Shown in pieces: positions 1 to 9,144 of a DNA stretch of 64,000 nt (positions within the stretch are counted from its first letter, which is position 1; each line of letters begins with the position of its first letter). The notes beneath the pieces were generated by a model. It had not been told where the DNA came from, searched no databases, and saw nothing but the letters and a program-made list of their open reading frames with translations. A program made the position numbers and the translations under genes. Origin of the DNA: Wohlfahrtiimonas larvae (GTDB lineage Bacteria; Pseudomonadota; Gammaproteobacteria; Cardiobacteriales; Wohlfahrtiimonadaceae); contig NZ_BAABKE010000006.1 of assembly GCF_039543665.1 (NCBI RefSeq), forward strand, positions 62,001-126,000. Reading direction: 5' to 3'.

Positions 1-1017
1 ACAACAACAACAGGTAAATTAGCAGCTTTCTTACAAGAAAAACAAAATAAGAAAGTTATGGTAGTAAGTGCAGACGTTTATCGCCCTGCCGCTATTGAGC
101 AGTTGAAAACAGTTGCAGGTAAAGTGGGTGCAGAATGGATTCCATCTGACCCTTCAGAAAAACCTGTAGATATCGTAATTCGCGCAAAAGATTGGGCGAA
201 AAAAAGTGGTGCCGACGTTTTAATTGTGGATACGGCAGGCCGTTTACATATTGATGATGTATTGATGGATGAAATCAAAAGCATTCATACTGCAGTTGAC
301 CCCATCGAAACATTATTCGTTGTTGATAGTATGACAGGCCAAGATGCTGTCAATACTGCAAAAGCATTTGATGAAGCTTTACCCTTAACAGGTGTCGTAT
401 TGACAAAAGTAGATGGTGATGCGCGTGGTGGTGCGGCATTATCTGTTCGTCAAATCACTGGTAAACCAATCAAATTTATTGGTATGGGTGAAAAGCTGAA
501 TGCATTAGATCCATTCTACCCAGATCGCATGGCTTCTCGCATCTTGGATATGGGTGATGTTTTATCCTTGGTTGAAGAAATTCAATCTAAAGTGGATCAA
601 GATAAAGCTGCTGAATTAACAGAAAAATTCAAAAAAAATCAACAATTTGATTTAGATGATTTCAAAACACAAATGGAACAGATGTTAAATATGGGCGGCA
701 TCAATACATTCTTAGATAAACTACCTGGTATGGGTGATATTTCTCAGAAAGTTAAAGATAAAGCTGATGATTCTGTATTCCAGAAAAAAATTGCTATCAT
801 TAACTCAATGACTTTAAAAGAACGTAAAGATTATAAACTGCTAAAAGCCCCTCGTCGTATGCGTATTGCAAAAGGTTCTGGCGTTGATATTCAAGATGTT
901 CACCGCTTAGTGAAAGAATTCGAGCAAATGCAACGTATGATGAAAGAGCTCAAAAAAGGTGGCATCGGCAAAGTCATGAGATCTTTCCAAGGTATGAAAA
1001 AATTCATGCCGAAGTAA
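1..1017 (+). CDS. ffh: Signal recognition particle protein Ffh (5' truncated by window edge)
   Basis: GTPase subunit of the signal recognition particle. It binds 4.5S RNA and signal sequences and targets inner-membrane proteins to FtsY/SecYEG. The frame is open to base 1 and begins inside the P-loop (TTTTGKLA), so the N domain and start codon lie outside the window. Visible G-domain motifs are DVYRPAAIEQL, DTAGR (about residue 77 of the fragment) and TKVDGD (about 134). The Met-rich M domain runs from about residue 200 to the end (MEQMLNMGG, then MMKELKKGG and MRSFQGMKKFMP). The stop is followed by 32 bp and the S49 peptidase gene on the same strand. Identification is very secure; only the 5' end is missing. 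Confidence 0.98.
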   Translation, partial: TTTTGKLAAFLQEKQNKKVMVVSADVYRPAAIEQLKTVAGKVGAEWIPSDPSEKPVDIVIRAKDWAKKSGADVLIVDTAGRLHIDDVLMDEIKSIHTAVDPIETLFVVDSMTGQDAVNTAKAFDEALPLTGVVLTKVDGDARGGAALSVRQITGKPIKFIGMGEKLNALDPFYPDRMASRILDMGDVLSLVEEIQSKVDQDKAAELTEKFKKNQQFDLDDFKTQMEQMLNMGGINTFLDKLPGMGDISQKVKDKADDSVFQKKIAIINSMTLKERKDYKLLKAPRRMRIAKGSGVDIQDVHRLVKEFEQMQRMMKELKKGGIGKVMRSFQGMKKFMPK

Positions 1018-1049
1018 TCGCAAGCATAATCACAAGGAATAAATTGCAA

Positions 1050-2039
1050 ATGAGTGACTTTAATCATAACAATAATAATGACAACGCTTTAAATCAACAG
1101 CTTTACTCTGTGCTAGAGAAAACGCTACAAGCTGGCGTGATTGAACAGCGCAGAAAACGGCGCTGGGGAATTTTCTTTAAATTACTTTTTGCTCTTTATT
1201 TCCTTATCATCATTGGCATGTTTGCAGCAACACCTGTTCTCAATGAACAAAGAAAATTTATGGATAGCGACGGCAATCCTTTGAATGAATATACAGCTGT
1301 AATTCGTATTGAAGGTGAAATAGCAGCAACTACCGATGCAAGTGCAGATAAAATTACGACTGCCCTACGCAAAGCATTTAAAGATCCTAAAGCAAAAGCA
1401 ATCGTATTACGCATCAATTCAGGTGGTGGTTCACCAGTACAAAGCGCATATGTATATGATGAAATTAATCGCTTAAAGAAAATTCACAATAAGAAAATCT
1501 ATGCGGTGATCATGGATATTGGCGCATCTGGCGCATACTACATTGCTTCTGCCGCTGATGAAATTTATGCTGATCAAGCAAGCTTAGTAGGATCCATTGG
1601 TGTCACAGCTGCATCATTTGGTTTTGTGGGCACCCTTGAAAAATTAGGCATTGAACGTCGTTTATATACTTCCGGCGAACATAAAGCATTCTTAGATCCA
1701 TTTTCTCCACAAAATGTAAATGAAAATGAGTTTTGGAAAGATGTCTTAAATACAGTACATGTTCAATTCATTAATGCTGTGAAAAAAGGCCGTGGCGATC
1801 GTTTACAAGATAAACCAGAATTATTCAGCGGATTAATTTGGAGTGGCGAACAAGCATTACCACTAGGTTTAATTGATGGCTTAGCATCTACAGGCAGCTT
1901 AGCACGCGATGTTATTAAAGCACCTGATTTGGTTGACTTTACTGTACAAGAAGATGGCTTTACTCGCTTCATGAAAAAACTAGGTTCTGAAACAATTCAA
2001 CGTTTCTTTTACACATCATCTGAGATACAATTGAGATAA
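1050..2039 (+). CDS. S49-family signal peptide peptidase (SppA-like)
   Basis: Membrane-anchored serine protease of family S49, which degrades released signal peptides or membrane protein fragments. From the ATG at 1050 it is 329 residues. A basic stretch (RRKRRWG) and a single membrane segment lie at about 40-60, followed by a periplasmic protease domain. The likely catalytic Ser160 lies in GASGAYY and the likely catalytic Lys212 in GEHKAFLDPF, the Ser/Lys dyad of short SppA. A TTG two codons upstream (1044) is also open, but the AAGGAA at 1034-1039 sits 10 nt from the ATG and only 4 nt from the TTG, so the ATG is preferred. It lies just downstream of ffh. SohB is the alternative name, but the length and motifs fit the short SppA group better. 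Confidence 0.9.
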   Translation: MSDFNHNNNNDNALNQQLYSVLEKTLQAGVIEQRRKRRWGIFFKLLFALYFLIIIGMFAATPVLNEQRKFMDSDGNPLNEYTAVIRIEGEIAATTDASADKITTALRKAFKDPKAKAIVLRINSGGGSPVQSAYVYDEINRLKKIHNKKIYAVIMDIGASGAYYIASAADEIYADQASLVGSIGVTAASFGFVGTLEKLGIERRLYTSGEHKAFLDPFSPQNVNENEFWKDVLNTVHVQFINAVKKGRGDRLQDKPELFSGLIWSGEQALPLGLIDGLASTGSLARDVIKAPDLVDFTVQEDGFTRFMKKLGSETIQRFFYTSSEIQLR

Positions 2040-2163
2040 TTATTATATAATCATTAAGCTAAACAATAATTTTCAAAGCTTCATATACTACACTTAGCAA
2101 TACCCTTAATCACTGAGTATCACTGAAGGTTTGAAAGTTAATGAACATAAAAGGCATAAAAAA

Positions 2164-2427
2164 ATGACGGCACAAGATATATTCATGCGCTGTATGCAAA
2201 AAAAAGATGGTGAGATCATCGCCAAAAAACTAGCAAAACTATATGTTCTAATACACCTAAAACTAGATTACCAAGGCTATATAACACAAGAACAAGATAG
2301 TATTTTTCTAGAACTTGCACAGCGTTTTACCACCCATATAGAATCAGACTTAACTAAGACAGTAGGACACCATGCTGCGATCCTATCTGCCTTATTCTTA
2401 TCAGACGATGAGTCAGAAATAATCTGA
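2164..2427 (+). CDS. Hypothetical protein (87 aa)
   Basis: Small cytoplasmic protein with no family that I recognise. It is mostly helical in appearance (MTAQDIFMRCMQKKDGEI..., acidic C-terminus DDESEII), with no signal peptide or membrane segment. The frame can be extended to a TTG at 2131, but the purine run before that codon ends only 1 nt away. The ATG at 2164 has AAGG at 2151-2154 with 9 nt spacing, so it is the better start. Its last 15 bases overlap the 3' end of folB tail-to-tail. No clear terminator separates the two genes. Confidence 0.6.
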   Translation: MTAQDIFMRCMQKKDGEIIAKKLAKLYVLIHLKLDYQGYITQEQDSIFLELAQRFTTHIESDLTKTVGHHAAILSALFLSDDESEII

Positions 2428-2775
2428 TCGCTCACGCGTTATTACTATGCCAACAGAATCTGCAAATGCAATGGCCTCAGGCTTATTTAATTCTAACGTT
2501 ACTTTTTCTGTACGATAAGTTGTCAATATATGCTGAGCAATGGATTCTGCTAGCGTCTCCACCAATTGAAACGATGATGTCTCAATTAATTTTTTTACAC
2601 TATTTGAAATTTTCTCATAATCCAATGCATCTAAAATATTTTCTGTTGAAGCGGGCTTTTTATTATCAAAAGCCATTTCTAACGTAATGATAACAGGTTG
2701 TTTTTGAACCCGTTCAAAATCATAAATACCAATAATAGCATCGGCAGTTAAATTGCGAATAAATACTTTATCCAT
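2413..2775 (-). CDS. folB: Dihydroneopterin aldolase
   Basis: Folate biosynthesis enzyme that cleaves 7,8-dihydroneopterin to 6-hydroxymethyl-7,8-dihydropterin and glycolaldehyde. It is 120 residues, the usual FolB length. The conserved Glu of the pterin pocket is visible in GIYDFER (Glu21) and the catalytic Lys in LNKPEAI (Lys98). It lies 16 bp after pheA on the same strand, so the two probably share a transcript. Its 3' end overlaps the small hypothetical gene on the other strand by 15 bp. Confidence 0.93.
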   Translation of the reverse strand: MDKVFIRNLTADAIIGIYDFERVQKQPVIITLEMAFDNKKPASTENILDALDYEKISNSVKKLIETSSFQLVETLAESIAQHILTTYRTEKVTLELNKPEAIAFADSVGIVITRERSDYF

Positions 2776-2791
2776 AATAATGAATGATATC

Positions 2792-3868
2792 CTAATAACG
2801 AGCTTGTGGGTATGAACCCAAAATTTTCAATAGCGATGCACGATTGTGAATTTCGCTGAGAGCTTTTTGCACCCTAACATCATCTTGATGCCCCATAATA
2901 TCGATATAGAAGCAATATCCCCACATTGTATGTGGTGCTGGGCGTGACTCAATTCTCGACATTGTTACATTGTGCGCTGACAATGGTTCAATCAATTGAT
3001 TCAATAAACCAGGACGATCATTTGCTGAAACCATAAATGTTGTTTTATCATCGCCACTTGGCGCAATTTTCTTATTACCAATCACTAAAAATCGAGTTGT
3101 ATTGGATGTATCATCTTCGATATATTTTGCCAAAATAGGGATTTGATAAAATTGCGCAGCCTCTTCACTCGCCAATGCAGCCGAATCTTCTGGTGACTGC
3201 TGTGATTGCATTAAAGCATCTACATTAGAATGACAAGCTATTTGCTCTGCATGAGGTAAATGTTTATCTAACCATCCTCTGCATTGTGCTAAAGACTGAG
3301 GATGAGCAAATACTTTTTTCACTGACTTCACATCAGCTGCACCAGAAATTAAGTTTTGATGAATACGTAACGTTGTTTCACCACAAATGGATAATAATGT
3401 TTGTGCAAAGCAATCTAATGTTAAATTTACAGCACCTTCTGTAGAATTTTCCACAGGCACAATCCCAAAATCCACCAATCCTGTTTCCACTGCCCTAAAT
3501 ACCTCAGGAATTGTTGCTTGTGGTAATAAATTAGCTGAACCACCAAATTGCTTACGTGCGGCTAATTCTGAGAATGTTTTCTCTGGTCCTAAAAATGCAA
3601 TTTCCAAAGGTTTTTCCAAAGATAAACAAGTGGACATAATTTCTCTAAATAAACGAGCAATTTCCTGATCAGGAATCGGACCCTGATTTTTTTCCATATA
3701 ATTGGCAAGGACTTGCGCTTCTCTTTCAGGCCGATACATCTCTGTATCTCCATTGGCAATCTTAATTTCACCAATTGCCATAGCGTGTTTAGCTCGTTCA
3801 TTCAATAATTTTAATAGCTGTTGATCAATCTGATCAATCTCAGCTCGGTGGGTTGCAATCGTGGACAT
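2792..3868 (-). CDS. pheA: Bifunctional chorismate mutase / prephenate dehydratase
   Basis: Catalyses chorismate to prephenate and prephenate to phenylpyruvate in phenylalanine synthesis. There are 358 residues in three domains. An AroQ-type helical chorismate mutase (about 1-90, RAEIDQIDQQLLKLLNERAK) comes first. A prephenate dehydratase domain follows (about 90-270), with the TTRF motif at 257-260. The C-terminal ACT domain (about 275-355) has ESRP at 307-310, the phenylalanine feedback-binding motif. The length matches P-protein of gammaproteobacteria. No leader-peptide attenuator was recognised in the 142 bp upstream. It is followed by folB. Confidence 0.96.
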   Translation of the reverse strand: MSTIATHRAEIDQIDQQLLKLLNERAKHAMAIGEIKIANGDTEMYRPEREAQVLANYMEKNQGPIPDQEIARLFREIMSTCLSLEKPLEIAFLGPEKTFSELAARKQFGGSANLLPQATIPEVFRAVETGLVDFGIVPVENSTEGAVNLTLDCFAQTLLSICGETTLRIHQNLISGAADVKSVKKVFAHPQSLAQCRGWLDKHLPHAEQIACHSNVDALMQSQQSPEDSAALASEEAAQFYQIPILAKYIEDDTSNTTRFLVIGNKKIAPSGDDKTTFMVSANDRPGLLNQLIEPLSAHNVTMSRIESRPAPHTMWGYCFYIDIMGHQDDVRVQKALSEIHNRASLLKILGSYPQARY

Positions 3869-3967
3869 TGATAACTCATAAAATGATTTCTAATCGTCTA
3901 AACATTACAAAATCTCCGATTAAAGTCAATCTATCTTCAGAGTAGTTATTAAAAAACCTTTTTTTCT

Positions 3968-3976
3968 TGTATAATG
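3968..3976 (+). promoter_or_regulatory. Probable -10 element of the PilH-like gene
   Basis: A perfect TATAAT hexamer at 3970-3975, preceded by TG, lies 35 bp before the GTG start of the receiver gene. The only -35 candidate 18 bp upstream (TTATTA, 3946-3951) is weak. It sits in the divergent gap between pheA and the receiver gene. Sequence match only. Confidence 0.5.
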
Positions 3977-4010
3977 GATTTCTGTAGAATGTGACATAAA
4001 AGGTATATTT

Positions 4011-4370
4011 GTGGCTAAGATACTAATTGCAGATGATTCAAAATTACAAAAACTAGAAATTGCAAAATTTTTAATAAAGCTAGGCCATCAAGTTCTAGAA
4101 GCAAAAGATGGCAACGAAGCCGTGCAGATTGTAGAACAATTTTTACCTGACCTCGTCCTAATGGATGTTGTTATGCCAGACTGCAATGGATTTAGTGCCC
4201 TACGCCGCATTAAAAATAATGAAAAAGTGAAACATATCCCTGTTATTATGGTCAGCACTAAGAGTGAAGACATTGATAAAATTTGGGCTAGCAAACAAGG
4301 TGCTGTAGGATATATTACAAAACCTGTTGATTTTAATTTGCTAGAAAATGAAATCAACAAAAACTTGTAA
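4011..4370 (+). CDS. Single-domain response regulator, PilH-like
   Basis: Stand-alone CheY-type receiver, 119 residues. The acidic pair is Asp8-Asp9, the phospho-acceptor Asp52 is in VLMDVVMP, the switch Ser/Thr is at 82-83 and Lys104 is in YITKPVD. The stretch DKIWASKQGAVGYITKPVD resembles PilH, the twitching-motility receiver of Pseudomonas (family resemblance recalled, not computed). A type IV pilin gene occurs at 34.2 kb, which would fit that role. The start is GTG with AAAAGG 7 nt upstream. It occupies the place directly before dnaN where many bacteria have dnaA. It could equally be a generic CheY-like protein. Confidence 0.8.
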   Translation: MAKILIADDSKLQKLEIAKFLIKLGHQVLEAKDGNEAVQIVEQFLPDLVLMDVVMPDCNGFSALRRIKNNEKVKHIPVIMVSTKSEDIDKIWASKQGAVGYITKPVDFNLLENEINKNL

Positions 4371-4407
4371 TTCATTTTAATATGTTCATGAGTGGAATTT
4401 TTATATT

Positions 4408-5508
4408 ATGGAACTGATTGTACAAAGAGAGCAATTGCTACAGCCGTTGCAAGCATTAATTGGCGTGACTGAAAAAGGTCAAACATTGCCTGTTTTAGCA
4501 AATGTGAAACTATTAGTGAAATCAGAAGAAATCATTCTGACAACTACTAATCTTGAGATCGAACTCTCTTGTGCATTGCCATATATCTCTTCACTAACAG
4601 GCGGTACAACCATTCCTGCTAAAAAGCTTTTAGACATATTAAAAGCACTCCCGTCTGGTATTGATGTACATTTAACCATCAATCCTGATAAGGTTGAGAT
4701 CAAAGCTGGTCGCTCTAAATTCTCATTAGCATGTTTGCCTTTAGAAGAATTCCCAGTATTAGATCATATTGATTTCACTGAAACATTAACATTACCTAAA
4801 GATCGTTTTAGATTATTGATTCAACGTGTTGCCTATGCAATGGCAAGTGCAGACGTTCGTTATTTCTTAAATGGTATGTTACTAGATGTTCAAGGCTCTG
4901 AAATTGCTGCTGTCGCCACTGATGGTCATAGATTAGCATTAAGCAGATATACATTAGAAAACTCCACTGATATTAGCAATCAATACATCATTCCACGCAA
5001 AGCTGTAGAAGAGTTATTAAAACTCATTGAAAATGAAGCAGCACCAATGCATTTACAACTAAGTGCAAATCATTTACGCGTAGAATTAGGTAGTATGGTT
5101 TTCACAACAAAATTAATTGAAGGTAAATTCCCAGATTATAAACGTGTAATTCCACCTGTGGGTGAAAAAATCATCATGGCAGATCGAGTTGAAATGATTG
5201 AGTCATTAACACGTACTTCAATTTTGTCGCAAGATAAATTCCGTGGTATTCGTATGAATATCTCTCATTGCTTAATCAAATTAGTGGCACATAACCCTGA
5301 GCAAGAGGTCGCAGAAGAAGAAGTGGAAGTCAACTATCAAGGCGATGACTTCATGATTGCATTCAATGCATCTTACATCACAGATGCTTTCAAAAATATT
5401 GAAGGTGATATGGTGCAATTAAGCTTCACCGAAAATAACTCAAGTTGCCTTATTAAAAACCCTGAAGATAACAGCGTTGATCATGTTGTTATGCCAATGC
5501 GCTTATAA
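4408..5508 (+). CDS. dnaN: DNA polymerase III sliding clamp (beta)
   Basis: Ring-shaped processivity clamp that tethers DNA polymerase III to DNA. It is 366 residues, full family length, with three clamp folds. The N-terminal MELIVQREQLLQPLQ and the C-terminal HVVMPMRL (the conserved P-M-R-L end that forms part of the partner-binding pocket) are both present. recF follows after 3 bp and gyrB next, the classic dnaN-recF-gyrB order. dnaA is not upstream; a PilH-like receiver gene is. Confidence 0.97.
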   Translation: MELIVQREQLLQPLQALIGVTEKGQTLPVLANVKLLVKSEEIILTTTNLEIELSCALPYISSLTGGTTIPAKKLLDILKALPSGIDVHLTINPDKVEIKAGRSKFSLACLPLEEFPVLDHIDFTETLTLPKDRFRLLIQRVAYAMASADVRYFLNGMLLDVQGSEIAAVATDGHRLALSRYTLENSTDISNQYIIPRKAVEELLKLIENEAAPMHLQLSANHLRVELGSMVFTTKLIEGKFPDYKRVIPPVGEKIIMADRVEMIESLTRTSILSQDKFRGIRMNISHCLIKLVAHNPEQEVAEEEVEVNYQGDDFMIAFNASYITDAFKNIEGDMVQLSFTENNSSCLIKNPEDNSVDHVVMPMRL

Positions 5509-5511
5509 AAC

Positions 5512-6603
5512 GTGATCATTCGATCATTATCGCTCACAGGATTTAGAAACCTTACAACACAGAGCTTAGAATTTCACTCAAAATGCAATGTGTTTTATGG
5601 TGCCAATGCCTCAGGCAAGACTAGCTTGCTCGAGGCAATTTACTATTTATCTCATCTGCGTTCATTCCGCCAACGTGAATTTGCTAAAATCATTGGGGAT
5701 GAGCATGAATTTCTACGCCTAATTACCAAATGCCACAATGATATTTCAGAGCATTTAATTGGTATTGAAGTCAATAAACAAGAGCATATTGTGCGCATTG
5801 ATGCAACACCATTAAAGCAGAGATCAACATTGGCAAAAATGTTGCCATGCCTATATTTAGATCCAGAAACAGGCAAGCTCCTCACAGATAGCCCTAAATT
5901 TCGTCGTCAATTCATGGATTGGGGATTATTTCATACGGAAGCCAACTATCATCATCTTTGGCAGAATTATGACCGCGCATTAAAACAGCGTAATATTATT
6001 CTTAGGCAAAAACAGAATCCAAAACTTTTAGATAGCTATGATGAATTACTAGTTCAGTTTGGGGATCAAATAACACAAAAGCGTGAAGCATTCATCACAG
6101 CTATTTTTGAAAAAGCATCACCATTATTATCCAAACTCATTCACCAGCCATTTGAATGGTCAATGGAATATCGCAAAGGTTTTACAGGTAACCTTTTTGC
6201 AGAAGAACTCAAAAGTCAACGTGAAAAAGATTTTATTATGGGACATACAAGATCCGGCCCGCATCGTGGTGATTTTGTAGTCAAAGCTAATCATAAGAAT
6301 GTTAGTGAATATTTATCACGTGGGCAAATAAAATTAGCCAGTATTGCGCTGACACTCGCGCAAATCCAACTATTTCAAAATTATAACGAATCTCAAAATG
6401 TCATTTTATTAATGGATGATATGAGTGCAGAGTTAGATAAACAGCACAGAGAAATCTTATTGGCTGAATTTTTAAAATTAAATGTGCAATTATTTATTAC
6501 ATGTTTAGAAGCAAACGAGTTTCCTGAGCTTATTAATAATGATCAGATTAATCAGCCACATCAGTATAAGATCACTACAGGTTTTGTACAAAAAATGGTA
6601 TAA
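5512..6603 (+). CDS. recF: DNA replication and repair protein RecF
   Basis: SMC-like ATPase that helps RecOR load RecA at single-strand gaps. It is 363 residues. Walker A is GANASGKT (30-37), the ABC-type signature is YLSRGQIKLASIAL, and Walker B is VILLMDDMSAELD. It starts with GTG three bases after the dnaN stop and lacks a clear ribosome-binding site, so it is probably translationally coupled to dnaN. gyrB follows 71 bp downstream. Confidence 0.96.
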   Translation: MIIRSLSLTGFRNLTTQSLEFHSKCNVFYGANASGKTSLLEAIYYLSHLRSFRQREFAKIIGDEHEFLRLITKCHNDISEHLIGIEVNKQEHIVRIDATPLKQRSTLAKMLPCLYLDPETGKLLTDSPKFRRQFMDWGLFHTEANYHHLWQNYDRALKQRNIILRQKQNPKLLDSYDELLVQFGDQITQKREAFITAIFEKASPLLSKLIHQPFEWSMEYRKGFTGNLFAEELKSQREKDFIMGHTRSGPHRGDFVVKANHKNVSEYLSRGQIKLASIALTLAQIQLFQNYNESQNVILLMDDMSAELDKQHREILLAEFLKLNVQLFITCLEANEFPELINNDQINQPHQYKITTGFVQKMV

Positions 6604-6674
6604 TAACTCGTTTTTGAATGTGGTTAATCAAATGTTAATCACATGTTTCATTAGAATTAAAAAAGGATATTTGA

Positions 6675-9080
6675 ATGACCTCTGAAAATAGCCCAAGTAT
6701 TAAGGTTCTCAAGGGATTAGATGCCGTACGTAAACGTCCCGGCATGTATATTGGTGATACCGATGACGGCACCGGCTTACACCATATGGTGTTTGAGGTT
6801 GTGGATAATGCTATCGACGAAGCATTGGCTGGCCACTGCGATGACATTACTGTGACTATCCACAAAGATGATTCAATTACTGTGACTGATAATGGTCGCG
6901 GTATTCCTACTAAAATGCACCCTGAAGAAGGCGTTTCATCTGCTGAAGTTGTTATGACAGTGCTTCATGCTGGTGGTAAGTTTGATGATAATGCTATTTC
7001 TGGCGGTTTGCATGGAGTAGGCGTTTCAGTTGTGAATGCGCTATCTTCTGATCTGCGTTTGCTCATCAAACAAGATGGTAAATTATTCGAACAAGAATAT
7101 AAACTGGGTACGCCAGTTTATCCTCTACGTGAAATTGGTACTGTCGATGAAGAAGATACAGGTACAACTGTTTACTTCAAGCCAAGCCCTGAAATTTTCA
7201 CCATCACAGTATTCGATTATCAAATCCTAAAAAAACGTTTACGTGAATTGTCTTTCTTAAACTCAGGTATCAAAATTCATTTAAAAGATGAGCGCTATAA
7301 TGTAGAAGATATTTTTGAATTTGAAGGTGGGATCAGAGCTTTCGTTGAGCACATTAATCGCAAAAAAACTATCATTAATCCTGCTATTTTCTACTGTGAC
7401 AATAAACAAGATAATGTGATCGTTGAAGTTGCTCTGCAATGGACAACTGATTATCAAGAAAACGTTTACTGCTTCACCAACAATATTCCACAAAAAGATG
7501 GTGGTACACACTTATTGGGTTTCCGTGCTGCGATTACACGCACATTGAACCAATACATGGAACAAAATGATTTGCTCAAAAAGGCTAAAGTGAGTACATC
7601 TGGTGAGGATGCTCGTGAAGGCTTAACAGCTGTTGTTTCAGTAAAATTACCAGGACCAAAATTCTCATCACAAACTAAAGATAAATTAGTTTCAAGTGAA
7701 GTTCGTAGTGCTGTAGAAAGTGTTGTGAGCGCAAGAATTGCTGACTTCTTACAAGAAAGCCCAAATGATGCAAAACTCATCACAGGTAAAATCATTGAAG
7801 CTGCTCGAGCACGTGAAGCTGCTCGTAATGCTCGTGAATTAACGCGCCGTAAGAGTGCTTTAGACATCGCTGGTCTACCAGGTAAATTAACTGACTGCCA
7901 AGAAAAAGATCCTGCATTATCAGAATTGTACATCGTGGAAGGTGACTCGGCGGGCGGCTCTGCAAAACAAGGCCGTAACCGTAAATTCCAAGCAATTTTA
8001 CCATTGAAAGGTAAAATCTTGAATGTTGAACGTGTTCGCTTTGACCGCATTATTCAATCTGCTGAAGTTGGAACGTTGATCACAGCATTAGGTTGTGGGA
8101 TTGGTCGTGATGAATTTGATATAGAAAAATTACGCTATCACCGTATTATCATTATGACGGATGCCGACGTGGATGGTGCGCACATTCGTACGCTACTGCT
8201 CACTTTCTTCTATCGCCAAATGCGTGAATTGGTTGAAAATGGTCACATCTACATCGCTCAACCACCTTTATATAAAATCCAAAAAGGTAAGCAAGAAACT
8301 TACTTAAAAGATGAAAGCGAATTAGTTCGCTTCTTCTTAAGTAATGCTTTGGATAATAGCCAAGTATTCGCAAGCAAAGATGCACCTGCAATGGCAGCAT
8401 CACAAGTGGAAGAATTAGCCCGCAATGTGACGAATATTGAGCAATTAATTGAACGCATGAAATATATGTATCCTGAAAAGCTATTATCTGCTTTGACAGA
8501 TTTGGCACCATTAACCATTGATCTTTTATCATCTGATGAAGTGCAAGCATGGATGGATGAATTAGCAACAGCATTGAATAAGAATCCTGTAGTTGGCACA
8601 AGCTACGCTGTAAGATTAGATACAGACGCAGAAACTAACAGCCCATTCATTGCTGTAGATGTTAAGCATTACGATCATACAAAAACATATGCACTAGATG
8701 GCCGTTTCATTCGTTCTGTGGAATATCAACGCATTGCAGAAATCGCGAAAAAATTGCATGGTTTAATCGAAGAAGGCGCTTATGTAATGTACCGCGATAA
8801 ATCATTTGCCATCGAAAACTTCAAAGAAGGCATTGATTGGTTGATCGAAGAAGCGAAAAAAGGCCAATCAATCTCTCGTTATAAAGGTTTGGGTGAAATG
8901 AATGCGGAACAATTGTGGGAAACTACGATGGATCCTAATGTTCGTAGCTTGTTACAAGTTAAAGTGGAAGATGCACAGAAAGCAGATGAAACTTTCACCA
9001 TGTTAATGGGCGATGAAGTAGAACCTAGACGTGAATTTATTGAGACAAATGCCCAACTTGTTGGCAACCTAGATATATAA
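6675..9080 (+). CDS. gyrB: DNA gyrase subunit B
   Basis: ATPase subunit of gyrase, which introduces negative supercoils. It is 801 residues, the long form typical of Proteobacteria. The GHKL ATPase region includes EVVDNAIDEA, DNGRGIP and GGLHGVGVSVVNALS. The Toprim domain has EGDSAGGSAKQGR (about residue 420) and the DADVDGAHIRTLLLTFF metal-binding motif. The C-terminal RYKGLGEMN region is intact. An AAAAGG ribosome-binding site lies 8 nt before the ATG. It ends the dnaN-recF-gyrB cluster and is followed by a strong terminator. Confidence 0.98.
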   Translation: MTSENSPSIKVLKGLDAVRKRPGMYIGDTDDGTGLHHMVFEVVDNAIDEALAGHCDDITVTIHKDDSITVTDNGRGIPTKMHPEEGVSSAEVVMTVLHAGGKFDDNAISGGLHGVGVSVVNALSSDLRLLIKQDGKLFEQEYKLGTPVYPLREIGTVDEEDTGTTVYFKPSPEIFTITVFDYQILKKRLRELSFLNSGIKIHLKDERYNVEDIFEFEGGIRAFVEHINRKKTIINPAIFYCDNKQDNVIVEVALQWTTDYQENVYCFTNNIPQKDGGTHLLGFRAAITRTLNQYMEQNDLLKKAKVSTSGEDAREGLTAVVSVKLPGPKFSSQTKDKLVSSEVRSAVESVVSARIADFLQESPNDAKLITGKIIEAARAREAARNARELTRRKSALDIAGLPGKLTDCQEKDPALSELYIVEGDSAGGSAKQGRNRKFQAILPLKGKILNVERVRFDRIIQSAEVGTLITALGCGIGRDEFDIEKLRYHRIIIMTDADVDGAHIRTLLLTFFYRQMRELVENGHIYIAQPPLYKIQKGKQETYLKDESELVRFFLSNALDNSQVFASKDAPAMAASQVEELARNVTNIEQLIERMKYMYPEKLLSALTDLAPLTIDLLSSDEVQAWMDELATALNKNPVVGTSYAVRLDTDAETNSPFIAVDVKHYDHTKTYALDGRFIRSVEYQRIAEIAKKLHGLIEEGAYVMYRDKSFAIENFKEGIDWLIEEAKKGQSISRYKGLGEMNAEQLWETTMDPNVRSLLQVKVEDAQKADETFTMLMGDEVEPRREFIETNAQLVGNLDI

Positions 9081-9097
9081 CTTGTTGATTTAAAAAC

Positions 9098-9137
9098 AAA
9101 AACCTCCTCATAATGTTTTCTGAGGAGGTTTTATTTT
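9098..9137. terminator. Bidirectional terminator between gyrB and phoA
   Basis: A 13-bp perfect stem (AAAAACCTCCTCA at 9098-9110 against 9121-9133) closes a 10-nt loop. T-rich flanks occur on both strands, so it can end gyrB on the plus strand and phoA on the minus strand. Confidence 0.9.
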
Positions 9138-9144
9138 GCCATGA

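Noticed and set aside
3821..3837. TTGATCAATCTGATCAA near the pheA start
   Set aside because: It lies in the coding sequence (DQIDQQ repeat) and its half-site spacing is wrong for FNR.
4371..4407. Possible replication origin before dnaN
   Set aside because: The gap is only 37 bp and has no DnaA boxes or AT-rich 13-mer repeats.
7466..8050. 194-residue frame antisense to gyrB
   Set aside because: Shadow frame across the conserved Toprim region, with no family features.
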